NCBI RefSeq assembly: GCF_003711205.1
Contig: NZ_CP031013.1
Location: 1,240,001 to 1,304,000, forward strand
DNA: 64,000 nucleotides
Direction: 5' to 3'
Source of the DNA: Polaromonas sp. SP1
GTDB lineage: Bacteria > Pseudomonadota > Gammaproteobacteria > Burkholderiales > Burkholderiaceae_C
Of this stretch, positions 1-9,587 are shown one piece after another. Each line of letters opens with the position of its first letter. The stretch's first letter is position 1. A model generated the notes under the pieces. The model searched no databases and had not been told where the DNA came from. It was given only the letters and a program-made list of their open reading frames with translations. The translations under genes and the position numbers were made by a program.

Positions 1-2805
1 CGCGTGACAGATCTGGCCAGGTTTGGCTCAACAAGAGACGAGCGTCTTTTCGGCGTCGCCTTAGAGCTTGTCTTGACATGGATAAACCGAATCATTTTTC
101 TGAAATTAATTGAAGCTCAGCTTTCGTCTTACGCGCGAAAGTTGCCGTACCCGTCCTTCCTTCAGATAAAGACCGTCCCTAGCTTTGACGCATTGAATGG
201 CATCTTCTTCCAAGTTTTGGCGCGAAGGCCGGAAGAACGGGCAGACGATATGAGGGCTAGGTTCAGCCACATTCCGTATCTAAACAGTTCGCTTTTTGAG
301 CCCACGGAACTCGAGCATGAGACTGTTTTTATCAGTAGCCTACAAGATGAGAAACGGCTCGCTATCTATCCGTCTTCAGTCATTAAGAATTCGCTAGGAA
401 AGAGAAGAAGCGGCGAAATGCCCACGCTTGAGTATCTTTATGAATTTCTTGAAGCCTATGATTTTGCAAGTGATGTGGGCTCTACGGAGGTTCAGGAAGA
501 CCATAAATCTCTAATTAACGCGTCGGTGCTTGGGCTAATTTTTGAGAAGATTAATGGCTACAAAGACGGGTCGTTCTTCACCCCAGGTTTCGTAACCATG
601 CATATCTGCCGTGAGGCTGTACGTAAAGCGGTGGTGCAACGTTTCAACAGCGAAAAGGGTTGGAGCTGTGCTGATGTCAATGATCTCTACCACCGCATCG
701 AGAATACGGAGGAAGCAAATCAGATTATTGGTTCGGTTCGCATATGCGATCCTGCGGTGGGGTCGGGCCACTTTCTTGTTTCCGCCTTGAACGAACTCAT
801 CGCCCTTAAGGCGGAATTAAGACTTTTGCAAGACCGCAATGGTCAGCGCTTGAAGGAATATTCGGTATCAGTTGTCAATGACGAGTTGACTGTTACTGAT
901 GAAGATGGCGATTTCCTGCATTACAACCCGGCACATAAAGAGAGCCAAAGAGTGCAGGAAGCCTTGTTTCATGAAAAGCAGGCGCTAATTGAGTCTTGCC
1001 TGTTTGGAGTTGATATTAATCCAAACTCAGTTCACATCTGCCGACTGCGATTGTGGATCGAGCTTCTCAAACACGCCTACTACAAGGATGATGGAGCGCT
1101 TGAGACTCTTCCAAATATTGACATTAACATCAAAAGTGGTGATTCCCTCATTTCTCGCTTTACGACCGATGTCGATGTGGGTCGTTTTCTAAGGCGTAAA
1201 AAACTCAGGGTCACCGACTACAGAGCGGCTATTCGAACCTATCAGAATGCAAGCAGCAAGGACGAAAAGCGTGACATCCAGACTTTTATTGATCGTCTTA
1301 AGGGTGATCTGAGAACCGAGATATTCGATAACGATCCTAAAGTTAGGCGACTTTATGCGGCCGAAGCTGAATTGATTGCTTCGGAGAATCAACAAGTGTT
1401 GTTCGAAGAAAGCGAAGCAAAGAAGAAGGCAAGGCGCTTGCGGGAGGAACAACTTCGGTCTGAGTTGAGGGAGCTGGCTGCGAACATAGAGGCTATTCGG
1501 AGTAACAGGATCTTCCAGGGTGCTTTCGAGTGGTGTTTTGAATTTCCGGAGGTTCTCGCTGATGATGGAAAATTCATCGGATTCGATCTCGTTCTTGGGA
1601 ATCCCCCGTATGGAGTTTCCATAAAGGGCCTCGAGCGCGAGTACTTAGTGAAGACCTTGGGCAAAGTCCCTGACTTTGAGATTTACTACTGGTTCATGAG
1701 CCGGGCGCGTCAGATATTGCGGCCTCAAGGAGTTCTGGGGTACATCATCCCGAACACCTTTTTATTCAATGTCAACGCCGCAAGCTTTAGATTGGCTCTT
1801 TTTGATAATTGGAATTTGGACGAGATCTTGGATTGCACAAAGGTTTCTGTATTTGAGGATGCCGTTGTACGCAATGCCATAGTCACCTTTACGAAGATGC
1901 CATCGAATGGCGCCCTGGGATATAAGCGGACTAATGATGTCGTCACATTCTCGGAGTTGGCGAAACGACCGACTTTGATGCTGGACAAGTCAAACGTCGA
2001 AGCCAGCAACCAGAACTGGGGGCTTCTGTTTAGCCTGGATGAAACGGTACAAAGGCTGGTTCGGAAACTCAGAGCAATGCCAACGCTCGACATGCACTTT
2101 TCTGCTTCGCAGGGGTACATCCCATATCGCCAAAGCGATCTGGCTAAGCTTCACGGTGAAGACGAGGCTAAGAAAATTACCGAGCATAGGCTGTGGCACG
2201 CCAACGAGAGGGTCGGACCTGATTACATTGAGGAAATATTCGGCCGATCCATATCCCGATATGCGTACTCACGCTCCGGAACATTTGTGCGATATGGCAA
2301 ACACGTCGCCAGCTTTGTTGATCCGAAGTTTTTCACCCAACGCAGACTCCTTGTCCGCGAGATTACCAATCCAACTGTCATAGCGTGCATCGTCGAAGAA
2401 ACCTTCGTAAATGATCCACAGATAATCTCGGTCATATCGAAAACGGAGACGTTCTCAATTGATTTTTTGTGGGCGATTATGAATTCGAAGCTTGCGCGAT
2501 TTTTTCACTTCAACGCGTCGCCAAAGGCCACGAAAGGTCTATTCCCAAAAATTCTTGTTCTCGATGTCAATAAGTTTCCTTTACCGGTTGCAGTTACAGA
2601 CGAAACTAAGCGAACAGTTGGGGACTTAGTTCGGGCGGCCCATGCATCAGGCGAGTTGGATCGATCCTCTATTGAGGAGACTTTAGACAAAGTTGTATTC
2701 GAAATGTATGGTCTCGATTCAGCGGAAATTTCGACAATCACGATGTCCTCGTCCTCCTACGGTCCGACGGCTAGTCATTCCCACTCAGGAGAAAGTCATG
2801 CTTAA
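1..2805 (+). CDS. Eco57I-like N6-adenine DNA methylase, possibly type IIG, 5' end outside window
   Basis: The frame is open to the first base of the window, so the true start lies upstream; the first visible start is GTG at 4, giving 933 residues. An S-adenosylmethionine-binding motif I (DPAVGSGHF) sits near residue 248 and the catalytic NPPY motif (LGNPPYG) near residue 533, the arrangement of N6-adenine methylases of the Eco57I class. An FFTPG segment near residue 195 matches the conserved stretch just before motif I in these families. The last 300 residues or so would be the target-recognition region. Any N-terminal nuclease domain of a type IIG enzyme would lie outside the window, so methylase-only and restriction-methylase forms cannot be told apart. 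Codon use is A+T-richer than in the core genes to the right. Confidence 0.85.
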   Translation, partial: RVTDLARFGSTRDERLFGVALELVLTWINRIIFLKLIEAQLSSYARKLPYPSFLQIKTVPSFDALNGIFFQVLARRPEERADDMRARFSHIPYLNSSLFEPTELEHETVFISSLQDEKRLAIYPSSVIKNSLGKRRSGEMPTLEYLYEFLEAYDFASDVGSTEVQEDHKSLINASVLGLIFEKINGYKDGSFFTPGFVTMHICREAVRKAVVQRFNSEKGWSCADVNDLYHRIENTEEANQIIGSVRICDPAVGSGHFLVSALNELIALKAELRLLQDRNGQRLKEYSVSVVNDELTVTDEDGDFLHYNPAHKESQRVQEALFHEKQALIESCLFGVDINPNSVHICRLRLWIELLKHAYYKDDGALETLPNIDINIKSGDSLISRFTTDVDVGRFLRRKKLRVTDYRAAIRTYQNASSKDEKRDIQTFIDRLKGDLRTEIFDNDPKVRRLYAAEAELIASENQQVLFEESEAKKKARRLREEQLRSELRELAANIEAIRSNRIFQGAFEWCFEFPEVLADDGKFIGFDLVLGNPPYGVSIKGLEREYLVKTLGKVPDFEIYYWFMSRARQILRPQGVLGYIIPNTFLFNVNAASFRLALFDNWNLDEILDCTKVSVFEDAVVRNAIVTFTKMPSNGALGYKRTNDVVTFSELAKRPTLMLDKSNVEASNQNWGLLFSLDETVQRLVRKLRAMPTLDMHFSASQGYIPYRQSDLAKLHGEDEAKKITEHRLWHANERVGPDYIEEIFGRSISRYAYSRSGTFVRYGKHVASFVDPKFFTQRRLLVREITNPTVIACIVEETFVNDPQIISVISKTETFSIDFLWAIMNSKLARFFHFNASPKATKGLFPKILVLDVNKFPLPVAVTDETKRTVGDLVRAAHASGELDRSSIEETLDKVVFEMYGLDSAEISTITMSSSSYGPTASHSHSGESHA

Positions 2806-3043
2806 CAAAGGTTGTTTGCTCGTCGCGCTTGCGTTTGCAGGCTCAGCCTTTGCTCAGGACGCCACATGTACAGCGAACGCCATGGAGAAGAAGCTCGCAG
2901 GCGCAGCCAAGAACTCCTTCTTAAAGAAGTGCGAGAAGGACGCCGTCGTCCGTTGCGAAATTGCTAGCCAAGATAGGAAACTTGCCGGCGCCGCGAAATC
3001 GAGCTTTATCAAGAAATGCGTGAGAGATGCCATCGGTGGGTAG
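2798..3043 (+). CDS. Exported PsiF-repeat protein
   Basis: This 81-residue protein has a signal peptide (cleavage likely after SAFA near residue 18) and two copies of a PsiF-type unit, each of the form KLAGAAKxSFxKKCxxDA with paired cysteines. E. coli PsiF is a small periplasmic protein of unknown function induced by phosphate starvation. The ATG at 2798 is preferred over the longer frame because an AGGAG lies 6 bases upstream and the signal peptide begins there. It overlaps the last 8 bases of the methylase gene, so the two are probably translationally coupled. Why a periplasmic PsiF protein is tied to a methylase is unknown. Confidence 0.75.
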   Translation: MLNKGCLLVALAFAGSAFAQDATCTANAMEKKLAGAAKNSFLKKCEKDAVVRCEIASQDRKLAGAAKSSFIKKCVRDAIGG

Positions 3044-3219
3044 GTTTGGACGGAGCGCACTACGCTCCGCAAGGCATCCTGCCCGTGGCTCAACACGAAA
3101 AGCACGAACGGTTCGCCAGAACACAGGTTCAAGACTTTGAGTAAGTAGGCCTAGACGCCCTCGGTGCCCAGTGGCATTGGGATTTATGATGGTACTTTTG
3201 TATAGGAAGACCAAAGACC

Positions 3220-3663
3220 ATGCCCAATATCGCTACCGTCTTGAAAGGAGAAATTGCCCGCGTTGCACGCAAGGAAGTCCGAGCCGACACGCAACAACTC
3301 AAGAAGGCGTCAACGCATTGCCGTTCGGACATTGCTGCGCTGAAGCGCCGAATTACTGCACTCGAGCAGCTTGTCAATCGACTAGCCAAGGCTAACGACA
3401 AAAAGGCAGCGTTCAACATAGCAGAACCGCAAGGCGCCGCTTTCCGCTTCAGTGCGAGCGGCCTGCAGGCGCAGAGGAAACGCTTGGGCCTGTCGGCAGC
3501 AGAAGCCGGGCTGCTGCTCGGCGTGTCGAATCAGTCCGTCTACAAGTGGGAAAACGGCAAAGCAAGGCCGCGTACCAGCCAATTCGCTTCAATTGCAGCA
3601 TTGAGAACTCTGGGCAAAACTGAGGCTGCGGCTCGGATAATTGAGTTGACAACTCAGCGTTAA
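3220..3663 (+). CDS. XRE-type HTH protein with N-terminal coiled coil
   Basis: This 147-residue protein has two parts. Residues 1-60 are rich in heptad-like charged and hydrophobic positions and are probably a coiled coil. Residues 82-125 form a helix-turn-helix of the XRE/Cro class (GLSAAEAGLLLGVSNQSVYK, then WENGK). An AGGAAG lies upstream of the ATG. It is likely a DNA-binding regulator; its target is unknown. It lies alone between the methylase/PsiF pair and the convergent restriction-modification operon. Confidence 0.75.
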   Translation: MPNIATVLKGEIARVARKEVRADTQQLKKASTHCRSDIAALKRRITALEQLVNRLAKANDKKAAFNIAEPQGAAFRFSASGLQAQRKRLGLSAAEAGLLLGVSNQSVYKWENGKARPRTSQFASIAALRTLGKTEAAARIIELTTQR

Positions 3664-3750
3664 CGTTCGGAAGAGAGTACTCCAGGAGGATCAGCTCAAG
3701 CAAAGCTCGACCTCTATGAAGATAACCGGGGCACCTGGATAGTTGCAAGC

Positions 3751-4503
3751 CTACGAAATCAGAGGAAAGTTACGCTCAACATGCAGAATGGCTATTGGTT
3801 GCATGCTGTGATCTCGCAGATGAGACGTACAAGTCACCCATTCTGTGTCTGTCAGAAGTACCTTTTCAACCTTTTCTGGGGATGGCTTATATAAGCCCAT
3901 TGCTGTGTGGACGTGATCCCGCATCGAGACTAGTGGGTCCGTTATGGTGTACGCGAGCATAGCGCCCAGCGGCCCGGTCGTATACGCCGATTCAGCACTA
4001 AAGAAACAGCCTATTCCTTCGGTACCTAGATAACGACCTGCAATATCTCCTGTCGCTGTGATTGGTTTTGCTTCGATCGCAATTTCCGGCGCACCAACTG
4101 CCGTTTGAGCACACGCCCGAAAATCAACTTTTTTTGAATGCCGTCCCGCTCTGGTTTTGCTTGGGACAAGCGCCTCGCATTCGAACTTCACCTCGTGCGT
4201 CCTCAGAAAATGTCTTGTAGGCAATCCTAAGCGAAGAAGGTTCGCAAAATTTCCGAGTTCAGAGGTAATTGCATCTTCTATTGGAATTTGAACAACTTTT
4301 TTACCAACTGATTTTGGCTTCCCGACCGCGCCTCGCTTCTGCTTAAAAGCCTCCCAATTTTCCTGCTCGAGTAATTGGTCTGCAGCAGACCAATAGATCT
4401 GAAACACATGCCGGGCAAAATTGGCCCAGAGTTCTGCCTTTACGGCGGTAAAGCCCTGTTGACGGAAAAACTCAGCGAGATCTTTAACGTCTGTGGCTTT
4501 CAA
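3751..4503 (-). CDS. PD-(D/E)XK-like protein, probable restriction endonuclease
   Basis: This is the third gene of a minus-strand operon. Its ATG overlaps the stop of the large methylase gene by 4 bases (ATGA). The 250-residue protein has no motif that names it outright, but D127 (KKVDF) followed by E144-A-K146 (IAIEAK) spaces like a PD-(D/E)XK nuclease core, with E82 as a possible extra metal ligand. A nuclease of this size next to a stand-alone N6 methylase is the layout of type II systems such as XamI-like ones; the XamI comparison is from memory. The restriction role is inferred from context plus the putative core. Confidence 0.6.
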   Translation of the reverse strand: MKATDVKDLAEFFRQQGFTAVKAELWANFARHVFQIYWSAADQLLEQENWEAFKQKRGAVGKPKSVGKKVVQIPIEDAITSELGNFANLLRLGLPTRHFLRTHEVKFECEALVPSKTRAGRHSKKVDFRACAQTAVGAPEIAIEAKPITATGDIAGRYLGTEGIGCFFSAESAYTTGPLGAMLAYTITDPLVSMRDHVHTAMGLYKPSPEKVEKVLLTDTEWVTCTSHLRDHSMQPIAILHVERNFPLIS

Positions 4504-7500
4504 ACAGCGCCCTTCATGAAGGTGTTCATGAAATGCCTGCTATCGGAATAGGCACTATCGATCGTCCAACGGAAATACTCCAGCGGCTTCACCACGCTGA
4601 CGGCTGTGCTTACGGAGTCATACCCTATCGAAAGACTATCCGAGAAGCTATTTTTGGCATGCTGTTGATATTGAATTACCGCCTCTCTGCACAAGTCCGG
4701 CGTCTTCTTCGTCGGCATGTCCGCTTCACAAAACCGTGCAGCAACAACGCCGACGCCCGTCATTTCATCGACAGCATGCTGAACTACAAACGCGTTTTCC
4801 CGCCCCATCAGATCGTCTAGTTGAAGACGCATGACATCGACATATTTTTCCAGCATCTGGTTAGAAGGTCGTTCCAAAGCGTCACCCGGCACATCTCCGT
4901 CCTGAAATTGAATTCTGAACCGAAGAAATTCTTCAATGGCCAATTTATAGTCCGCCTCGACCCCTAAAGCTCTCATCAAATAGTTTTCAAGCGCCGTGCC
5001 TTCTAGCGCAAGTACTTTGTCCAATCTGGGATCTTCAAGACTTGTAAACGGAACTGGGAAATTCTGAAGGTCAGTTGGTTCGACGTTACTGCGATCCATC
5101 AACCACCTGCGCCCTCCGGTCGCCATAAAGTATTGCGCGGTATTGCTCGTCAAATACTTCTTCAACCCGAGGAGAACCTTTCTCTCTTGGGGAGATGTCT
5201 TACTCCCTGCTTTTTCAAAATAAACCGCCAAAAAACTCGATGAAAATCCCTTTGGATAGTCAAGGTAGCGAATATCCCGAAAATTGCGCGGCACCAGCAG
5301 GACATGTCCACTAAACTGATGCTTATAAGTTGTTGAAACTCGTGCGAGCTGCGCCAAAGGTAGACGGTCGCTGCGCAGGGCCGTCTTCGCAGGCTCTTCA
5401 AATAGGTCCCTGGTGCGAGGCTTGCTGGAAACCATCTCCAGCAATGATGGAGGAGGAGACTCGACTTCAAGAAATTTGCTCTCAAGGCCAGTCTCAACCG
5501 AACTCCCGCCTCGTTTAACCGAGGCCCCAATGCCTGCACAAAATTTCCCCAATAGCTGAATGACCCCAGCTTGCGCTCGATCCTGCACGAAGGATCGGAT
5601 TTGTCTATCCACCGGCCGCAACATGAACGCCTCGAACCAGGCGCGAGAATCCTCTGCCAGACGCGAATGCGGAAAGGTCTGTATCTCCGAGCGATCAACG
5701 ATAAGTGTCCACGGCCATGCTTTGTATGGCATTGGTTGACCTATTGAGAGCGGTGAATACACCCACGCCCAACTCGTTGGAGAGGGGCGCTCATTTTTGA
5801 CAAATAGCGCGGCACACGCGTGTTTGGCGCCCGCGAAAAGCCGGTGTCTAAGGTGTGAAAAGTTCACAGCTCCGACGATTGTGAATTCCGCCATTAAGTT
5901 CTTTCGGAACTTATATGCGGTCGGATTCACAAATGACTTTGCCGGGATGAGCAATGCAAGCAACCCGTTGGCCGTCATATGCTGGCGCAAGGATTTCCAC
6001 ACAAAGAGTTCCGCCGCCTGGTCGTTGCCAATTGGCGACTCCCGATGTTCGGTCGCCCACCGCGACGCAGGCGTTGATTTAAGTTTTTTCAGCGTTTGCC
6101 AAGGCGGGTTTCCGACTACACAATGAATTTCTCTAGGCAACGTTGGCATAGCCGCCGGCGAAGCGAAAAAATCGACGGCAAAAAGGTTGGTGCCAACAAG
6201 ACTGGGAAATAGCTTGTTTGGGTCATGTCCAGCCGCAACCTTGCGTAGATCGCGCGGCATGACATAGTCAAGCATTGTTAAATAAAGGCTAAACGCTGCT
6301 ACGTGGCAGGCATCAGGGTTGCGCTCCACTCCGTAAATATTTCGCTGGAGTAGGCCCCGCACTTCATCCAACCCCATTTCGGCGTTGAAATTAGCGGTGC
6401 GCGCATGCTCGAGAATGCGCCTATATGCACCGACCAAAAAAACTCCTGAACCCGCAGCGGGATCCAGCACAGTTATTCCATCCCGGAGGACGACCGATTC
6501 TTCAACTCTATCAAGAACCAGGTCGACCAAAAAAGGGGGGGTGTAGTAAGCCCCCTGTTGACGTCTCTCCCCGGACTTAATATTCTCCAAGAATTGTTCG
6601 TAGACCGCAGATAAGGTTTCTATCCGCATTACCCCCAGATCTACATCAATGAATGCCAACTGGACTTCGCCGCTCCCAGTGATTTTTGCCCCGTGCCGCA
6701 TAACCAGGCGGATTAGGTTGATATGGGTGGCATCAATTTTCCGGCGATCTGCCGCACTGAGGGGAAAGATACTGCCATTGAAAATCCCGTCGAGATCTTC
6801 CAACAATGCCCATGTCGATGCAGCAGACCAAGGTTGATTCGAATCTGCAAGAGATATTTCCTCATGGCCGCGTTCATTCAGCCACTGCTGATTAATGATC
6901 CCGCGATCTACCAAGAAAAGTACATAGAGGAATCGGCCAATTAGGCCGTTAGCAGCAGTGGGCGGGAGTGGTCGGGTGACTTTCAAGCCTTTGATCAGGC
7001 TATCGCTCAAAGACTCCAGGCCCATGAGTAGGTACTGATCAACACGGCCTGATACTTCAATCGCGCGGTCTCTCCAAAACAGCGAAGTTCGGAGTTTTAC
7101 AGCCCGATAATCAAGCAGATTGGCAACCCGATCTTCTAACTGCCCGCGTTGTTCAAAAGTGGCAGGAACGTCGCTCCAAGAAATGGAGGAAACGCTCTTC
7201 TCCCACAAGGCACTAGAGAACTGGAATCCGTGCAGCGGAACAACCTCCTGTGGGGTAAGAACAATCAGAAAAGGGACGAGCCCTTGGCTCCAAACCTTCC
7301 GATGGATTTTCTTGGCCTCGGCGAGATCTGCGGCTAATGCCACATACACCAGTGGCGCGACAAGCCGTGTTGTAGGAACTTCATCAATCCAGGCAAAAGC
7401 GCCCGCAACATTCATCTCTTGAGCAGCTTGCGTCAATGCAAATCGATGAACGCTAACTCCATCAAACTCGCTAGCTTCCAACCACCCATTTTGAGGTTGG

Positions 7501-7568
7501 TAGTCCAAAAGCTTCAGAATTCTTGCAAGCTTTTCGTCCATTGAAGAGTTCGTGATGGTGGGCCTCAT
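4500..7568 (-). CDS. Large N6-adenine DNA methyltransferase of a restriction-modification operon
   Basis: This 1,022-residue protein carries a YYTPP segment near residue 339, S-adenosylmethionine-binding motif I (DPAAGSGVF) near residue 367 and catalytic NPPW (VVGNPPWQ) near residue 487, the order expected for N6-adenine methylases. The N-terminal 330 residues and the C-terminal half are not recognisable by eye; the latter probably holds target recognition. It overlaps the upstream regulator gene (7565-8074) and the downstream putative nuclease gene by 4 bases each, so the three form one tightly coupled unit. It differs clearly from the methylase at 1-2805, so the island encodes two unrelated large methylases. 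Confidence 0.85.
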   Translation of the reverse strand: MRPTITNSSMDEKLARILKLLDYQPQNGWLEASEFDGVSVHRFALTQAAQEMNVAGAFAWIDEVPTTRLVAPLVYVALAADLAEAKKIHRKVWSQGLVPFLIVLTPQEVVPLHGFQFSSALWEKSVSSISWSDVPATFEQRGQLEDRVANLLDYRAVKLRTSLFWRDRAIEVSGRVDQYLLMGLESLSDSLIKGLKVTRPLPPTAANGLIGRFLYVLFLVDRGIINQQWLNERGHEEISLADSNQPWSAASTWALLEDLDGIFNGSIFPLSAADRRKIDATHINLIRLVMRHGAKITGSGEVQLAFIDVDLGVMRIETLSAVYEQFLENIKSGERRQQGAYYTPPFLVDLVLDRVEESVVLRDGITVLDPAAGSGVFLVGAYRRILEHARTANFNAEMGLDEVRGLLQRNIYGVERNPDACHVAAFSLYLTMLDYVMPRDLRKVAAGHDPNKLFPSLVGTNLFAVDFFASPAAMPTLPREIHCVVGNPPWQTLKKLKSTPASRWATEHRESPIGNDQAAELFVWKSLRQHMTANGLLALLIPAKSFVNPTAYKFRKNLMAEFTIVGAVNFSHLRHRLFAGAKHACAALFVKNERPSPTSWAWVYSPLSIGQPMPYKAWPWTLIVDRSEIQTFPHSRLAEDSRAWFEAFMLRPVDRQIRSFVQDRAQAGVIQLLGKFCAGIGASVKRGGSSVETGLESKFLEVESPPPSLLEMVSSKPRTRDLFEEPAKTALRSDRLPLAQLARVSTTYKHQFSGHVLLVPRNFRDIRYLDYPKGFSSSFLAVYFEKAGSKTSPQERKVLLGLKKYLTSNTAQYFMATGGRRWLMDRSNVEPTDLQNFPVPFTSLEDPRLDKVLALEGTALENYLMRALGVEADYKLAIEEFLRFRIQFQDGDVPGDALERPSNQMLEKYVDVMRLQLDDLMGRENAFVVQHAVDEMTGVGVVAARFCEADMPTKKTPDLCREAVIQYQQHAKNSFSDSLSIGYDSVSTAVSVVKPLEYFRWTIDSAYSDSRHFMNTFMKGAV

Positions 7569-8074
7569 TCACGACCTCCTGCCGTCTTTAAATTTGTAAA
7601 GACAGTTTCCTGCGGTGCTAGCAGGGAAGGACCCAGATTAAGTTCACCCTGATACTGCGAGGGACCCTCCCTGTTCCCCAACAGGTGCCCATCAACCTTT
7701 TTGAAAATTTCCGTCAAAGGCACCACAAGACCCTGCTGAACTATCTCCTCTTTTTCGAAGTAGCTGGCCAGCGGAGGGTTAAATGTAAGGATGAGTCGCG
7801 GATTCTCTGCAACCTCACGGGGTCGCGATAGCACTTTCCCAAGTTCTGCCGCAAAGGATGTCACCACCTTCCTTTTCATCCCATATGCATTTTCAAGTTC
7901 GCAGCACAGCACTATGGTTAGAAATTCATGTGACGAAAAAATGCGGCTCGTGCCAGGCTCATGAGGGAAAGTCCCGAGCAATGGGTCAATGAGGTCAAGC
8001 AACCCTCGCAACTGGTCCCGGGAATAGCCCGTGACCGTTTGAATATCTCCAGCAGTGATATTCCGAGAGATCAT
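7565..8074 (-). CDS. MerR-like HTH protein heading the restriction-modification operon
   Basis: The first gene of the operon encodes 169 residues. The N-terminus (ITAGDIQTVTGYSRDQLRGL) resembles a MerR-type winged helix that starts with an 'IG/T..d.a..tG.s..tlR' helix-turn-helix. The rest has no recognisable ligand domain. A 6-bp inverted repeat begins 4 bases upstream of the ATG (see 8078-8098), where a regulator bound to DNA would block its own translation start or promoter. This suggests it plays the timing role that C proteins play in classical restriction-modification systems. That role is inference. Confidence 0.6.
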   Translation of the reverse strand: MISRNITAGDIQTVTGYSRDQLRGLLDLIDPLLGTFPHEPGTSRIFSSHEFLTIVLCCELENAYGMKRKVVTSFAAELGKVLSRPREVAENPRLILTFNPPLASYFEKEEIVQQGLVVPLTEIFKKVDGHLLGNREGPSQYQGELNLGPSLLAPQETVFTNLKTAGGRE

Positions 8075-8077
8075 TTT

Positions 8078-8098
8078 GCGTATTTTATGCGCATACGC
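8078..8098. promoter_or_regulatory. Inverted repeat at the head of the restriction-modification operon
   Basis: GCGTAT, 9 bases, ATACGC; the spacer itself contains part of a second palindrome, ATGCGCAT. It lies 4 bases upstream of the start codon of the MerR-like gene. It is a candidate autoregulatory operator. Confidence 0.45.
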
Positions 8099-8310
8099 TG
8101 GTAAAGTCTACACAACACTGCGTTTGTATTACTCATTGCATGATGACGGGCCAAACGACTTTTCAACACATATCGTCCGAATATGCACCACTTATCCACA
8201 GAGTTAGCAAGATAAGGAATGCTCTCCCGAATAATTCTGGAATCTAGCCAACCTTGGGCATCGCGAAGGGTTGTCCAACTTGGATTTGCGACCCACCACA
8301 GAGGAATTGA

Positions 8311-9036
8311 TCACCTTGCAGCGCTCGCGGGCACTGCTGGCCCAGCGGCGGTAGCAGGTTCCCATTTGATGAGTTCGGACTTGTTCTGACTCCAAATTGA
8401 TCCGTTTGGGGCGCGATCCATATACTCCCAGCGAACGTATCGCTTCACTGTGGGTGCCACCCAGACGGTTGCCTCTGCGCGACCACTGCTGCTTCCATTG
8501 ACCGTTCGCCTCCACCAGCCTGTAGCCCTGATGCGGTAGGTATCAAACTCTCCGGCCTCCGTCTTGATCTTCTCGAACGCTTCCACTTCGACTTTCCAAT
8601 CCGTATGGCCTTCGCCATTGTTCCAGAACTGTTTCGCGTTGTACTTCTTGCCAGGCTCTAAAGGGAACTGGAAGAGATCTTCGCTCCCTTGTCGATTTGT
8701 AATTCGGTTACCGAGACCGTTCGGAGCGCTTTCATCGTGCACAAAACGCTCCATGAAATCACCCCGCTTGTGGTCGTATCGCCACCAGAACTTCGGAGCC
8801 TGCGTGTTCGGCTCGGCGCTCTCGCCGTACAGCCAAGCATCGCTGCCATTGATACGCTTGACCTCATTGGTAAAGGTGAACGGCTCTCGTCTGTCACCTG
8901 TGTTGTGGTAGCGGTAGGTCCACTTGTCACCCACGTGCATCTGCGGTGCCGCATCCAGCTTCTGGGCCGAAGCAGTAGCCAGTGCGACGATCGAGAAAGC
9001 CGCAGCAACGCTCAAATTTTTGAAAAAATTGTTCAT
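8311..9036 (-). CDS. Exported protein of unknown function
   Basis: This protein has 241 residues from the ATG at 9036, chosen because a clear signal peptide (NNFFKNLSVAAAFSIVALAT, cleavage near SAQ) begins there; the open frame extends 22 codons further without a better start. The mature part is tryptophan- and aromatic-rich, with a repeated W-x-Y/R pattern and no cysteines, and is probably a beta-rich periplasmic or surface domain. It begins 10 bases after the end of the lipoprotein gene at 9047-9469 and is presumably co-transcribed with it. I do not recognise the family. Confidence 0.65.
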   Translation of the reverse strand: MNNFFKNLSVAAAFSIVALATASAQKLDAAPQMHVGDKWTYRYHNTGDRREPFTFTNEVKRINGSDAWLYGESAEPNTQAPKFWWRYDHKRGDFMERFVHDESAPNGLGNRITNRQGSEDLFQFPLEPGKKYNAKQFWNNGEGHTDWKVEVEAFEKIKTEAGEFDTYRIRATGWWRRTVNGSSSGRAEATVWVAPTVKRYVRWEYMDRAPNGSIWSQNKSELIKWEPATAAGPAVPASAAR

Positions 9037-9046
9037 TGGAGCGCTC

Positions 9047-9469
9047 TCAGACTGAGGCTTTTTCAAGCCGTGACCCGAGTTGCCGCTCTGTTTCCTGGAC
9101 AACTTCTTTGCTTATTTCCCCAGAGTTCTTCAAGTCGAACTTGCCGTACATGGAATTGGCGACATCGATTCGAAGCGCTGTTTTGCCGCTTGCTTCCTCG
9201 ACGAATATCGTTACCGCGTATGCCGTCGCGCCAATGATGATGTGACCCTTGATCGAGCCAGTTTCCCGATCAATGCTTTCGGTTCGGCCCTTCACTTGTA
9301 CGGCCTTCAATGCCGCATTGAACACAGCGGGTCGCTTGGCGGAGGTGGTGTACCGATCTGACGTTGGCTTGTCAGTCATGCCAAACGCCATAGGAAGAAG
9401 TGGTACCGCCATACAGGCTGACAGCAAAACGGCGCTCAGCGCCGCCAAGAACAGTTTCAAAACGCGCAT
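9047..9469 (-). CDS. Small lipoprotein
   Basis: This 140-residue protein has a lipoprotein signal peptide with a lipobox (LLSAC) at residues 15-19, so the mature form is acylated at C19. The mature domain has alternating short strands (SIKGHIIIGATAYAVTIFVE) and no recognised family. It is the first gene of a two-gene minus-strand unit whose promoter region contains the perfect palindrome at 9509-9530, shared with the divergent XRE gene. Confidence 0.7.
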   Translation of the reverse strand: MRVLKLFLAALSAVLLSACMAVPLLPMAFGMTDKPTSDRYTTSAKRPAVFNAALKAVQVKGRTESIDRETGSIKGHIIIGATAYAVTIFVEEASGKTALRIDVANSMYGKFDLKNSGEISKEVVQETERQLGSRLEKASV

Positions 9470-9508
9470 GGTCCCTCCAAGTCAAAAATTGGTCTTCAAA
9501 GTGAATGT

Positions 9509-9530
9509 AATTTGCCTAACTAGGCAAATT
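9509..9530. promoter_or_regulatory. Perfect palindrome in divergent promoter region
   Basis: AATTTGCCTA, two bases, TAGGCAAATT: 10-bp perfect arms. It sits between the lipoprotein operon (leftward) and the XRE regulator gene (rightward). A half-site-like GCAAATT recurs at 9541. It is a likely operator for the XRE protein. Confidence 0.6.
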
Positions 9531-9587
9531 GGATCATTGAGCAAATTTTGACGTATGTCAACACTTTGGGTCTACCAAAGGATTGGC

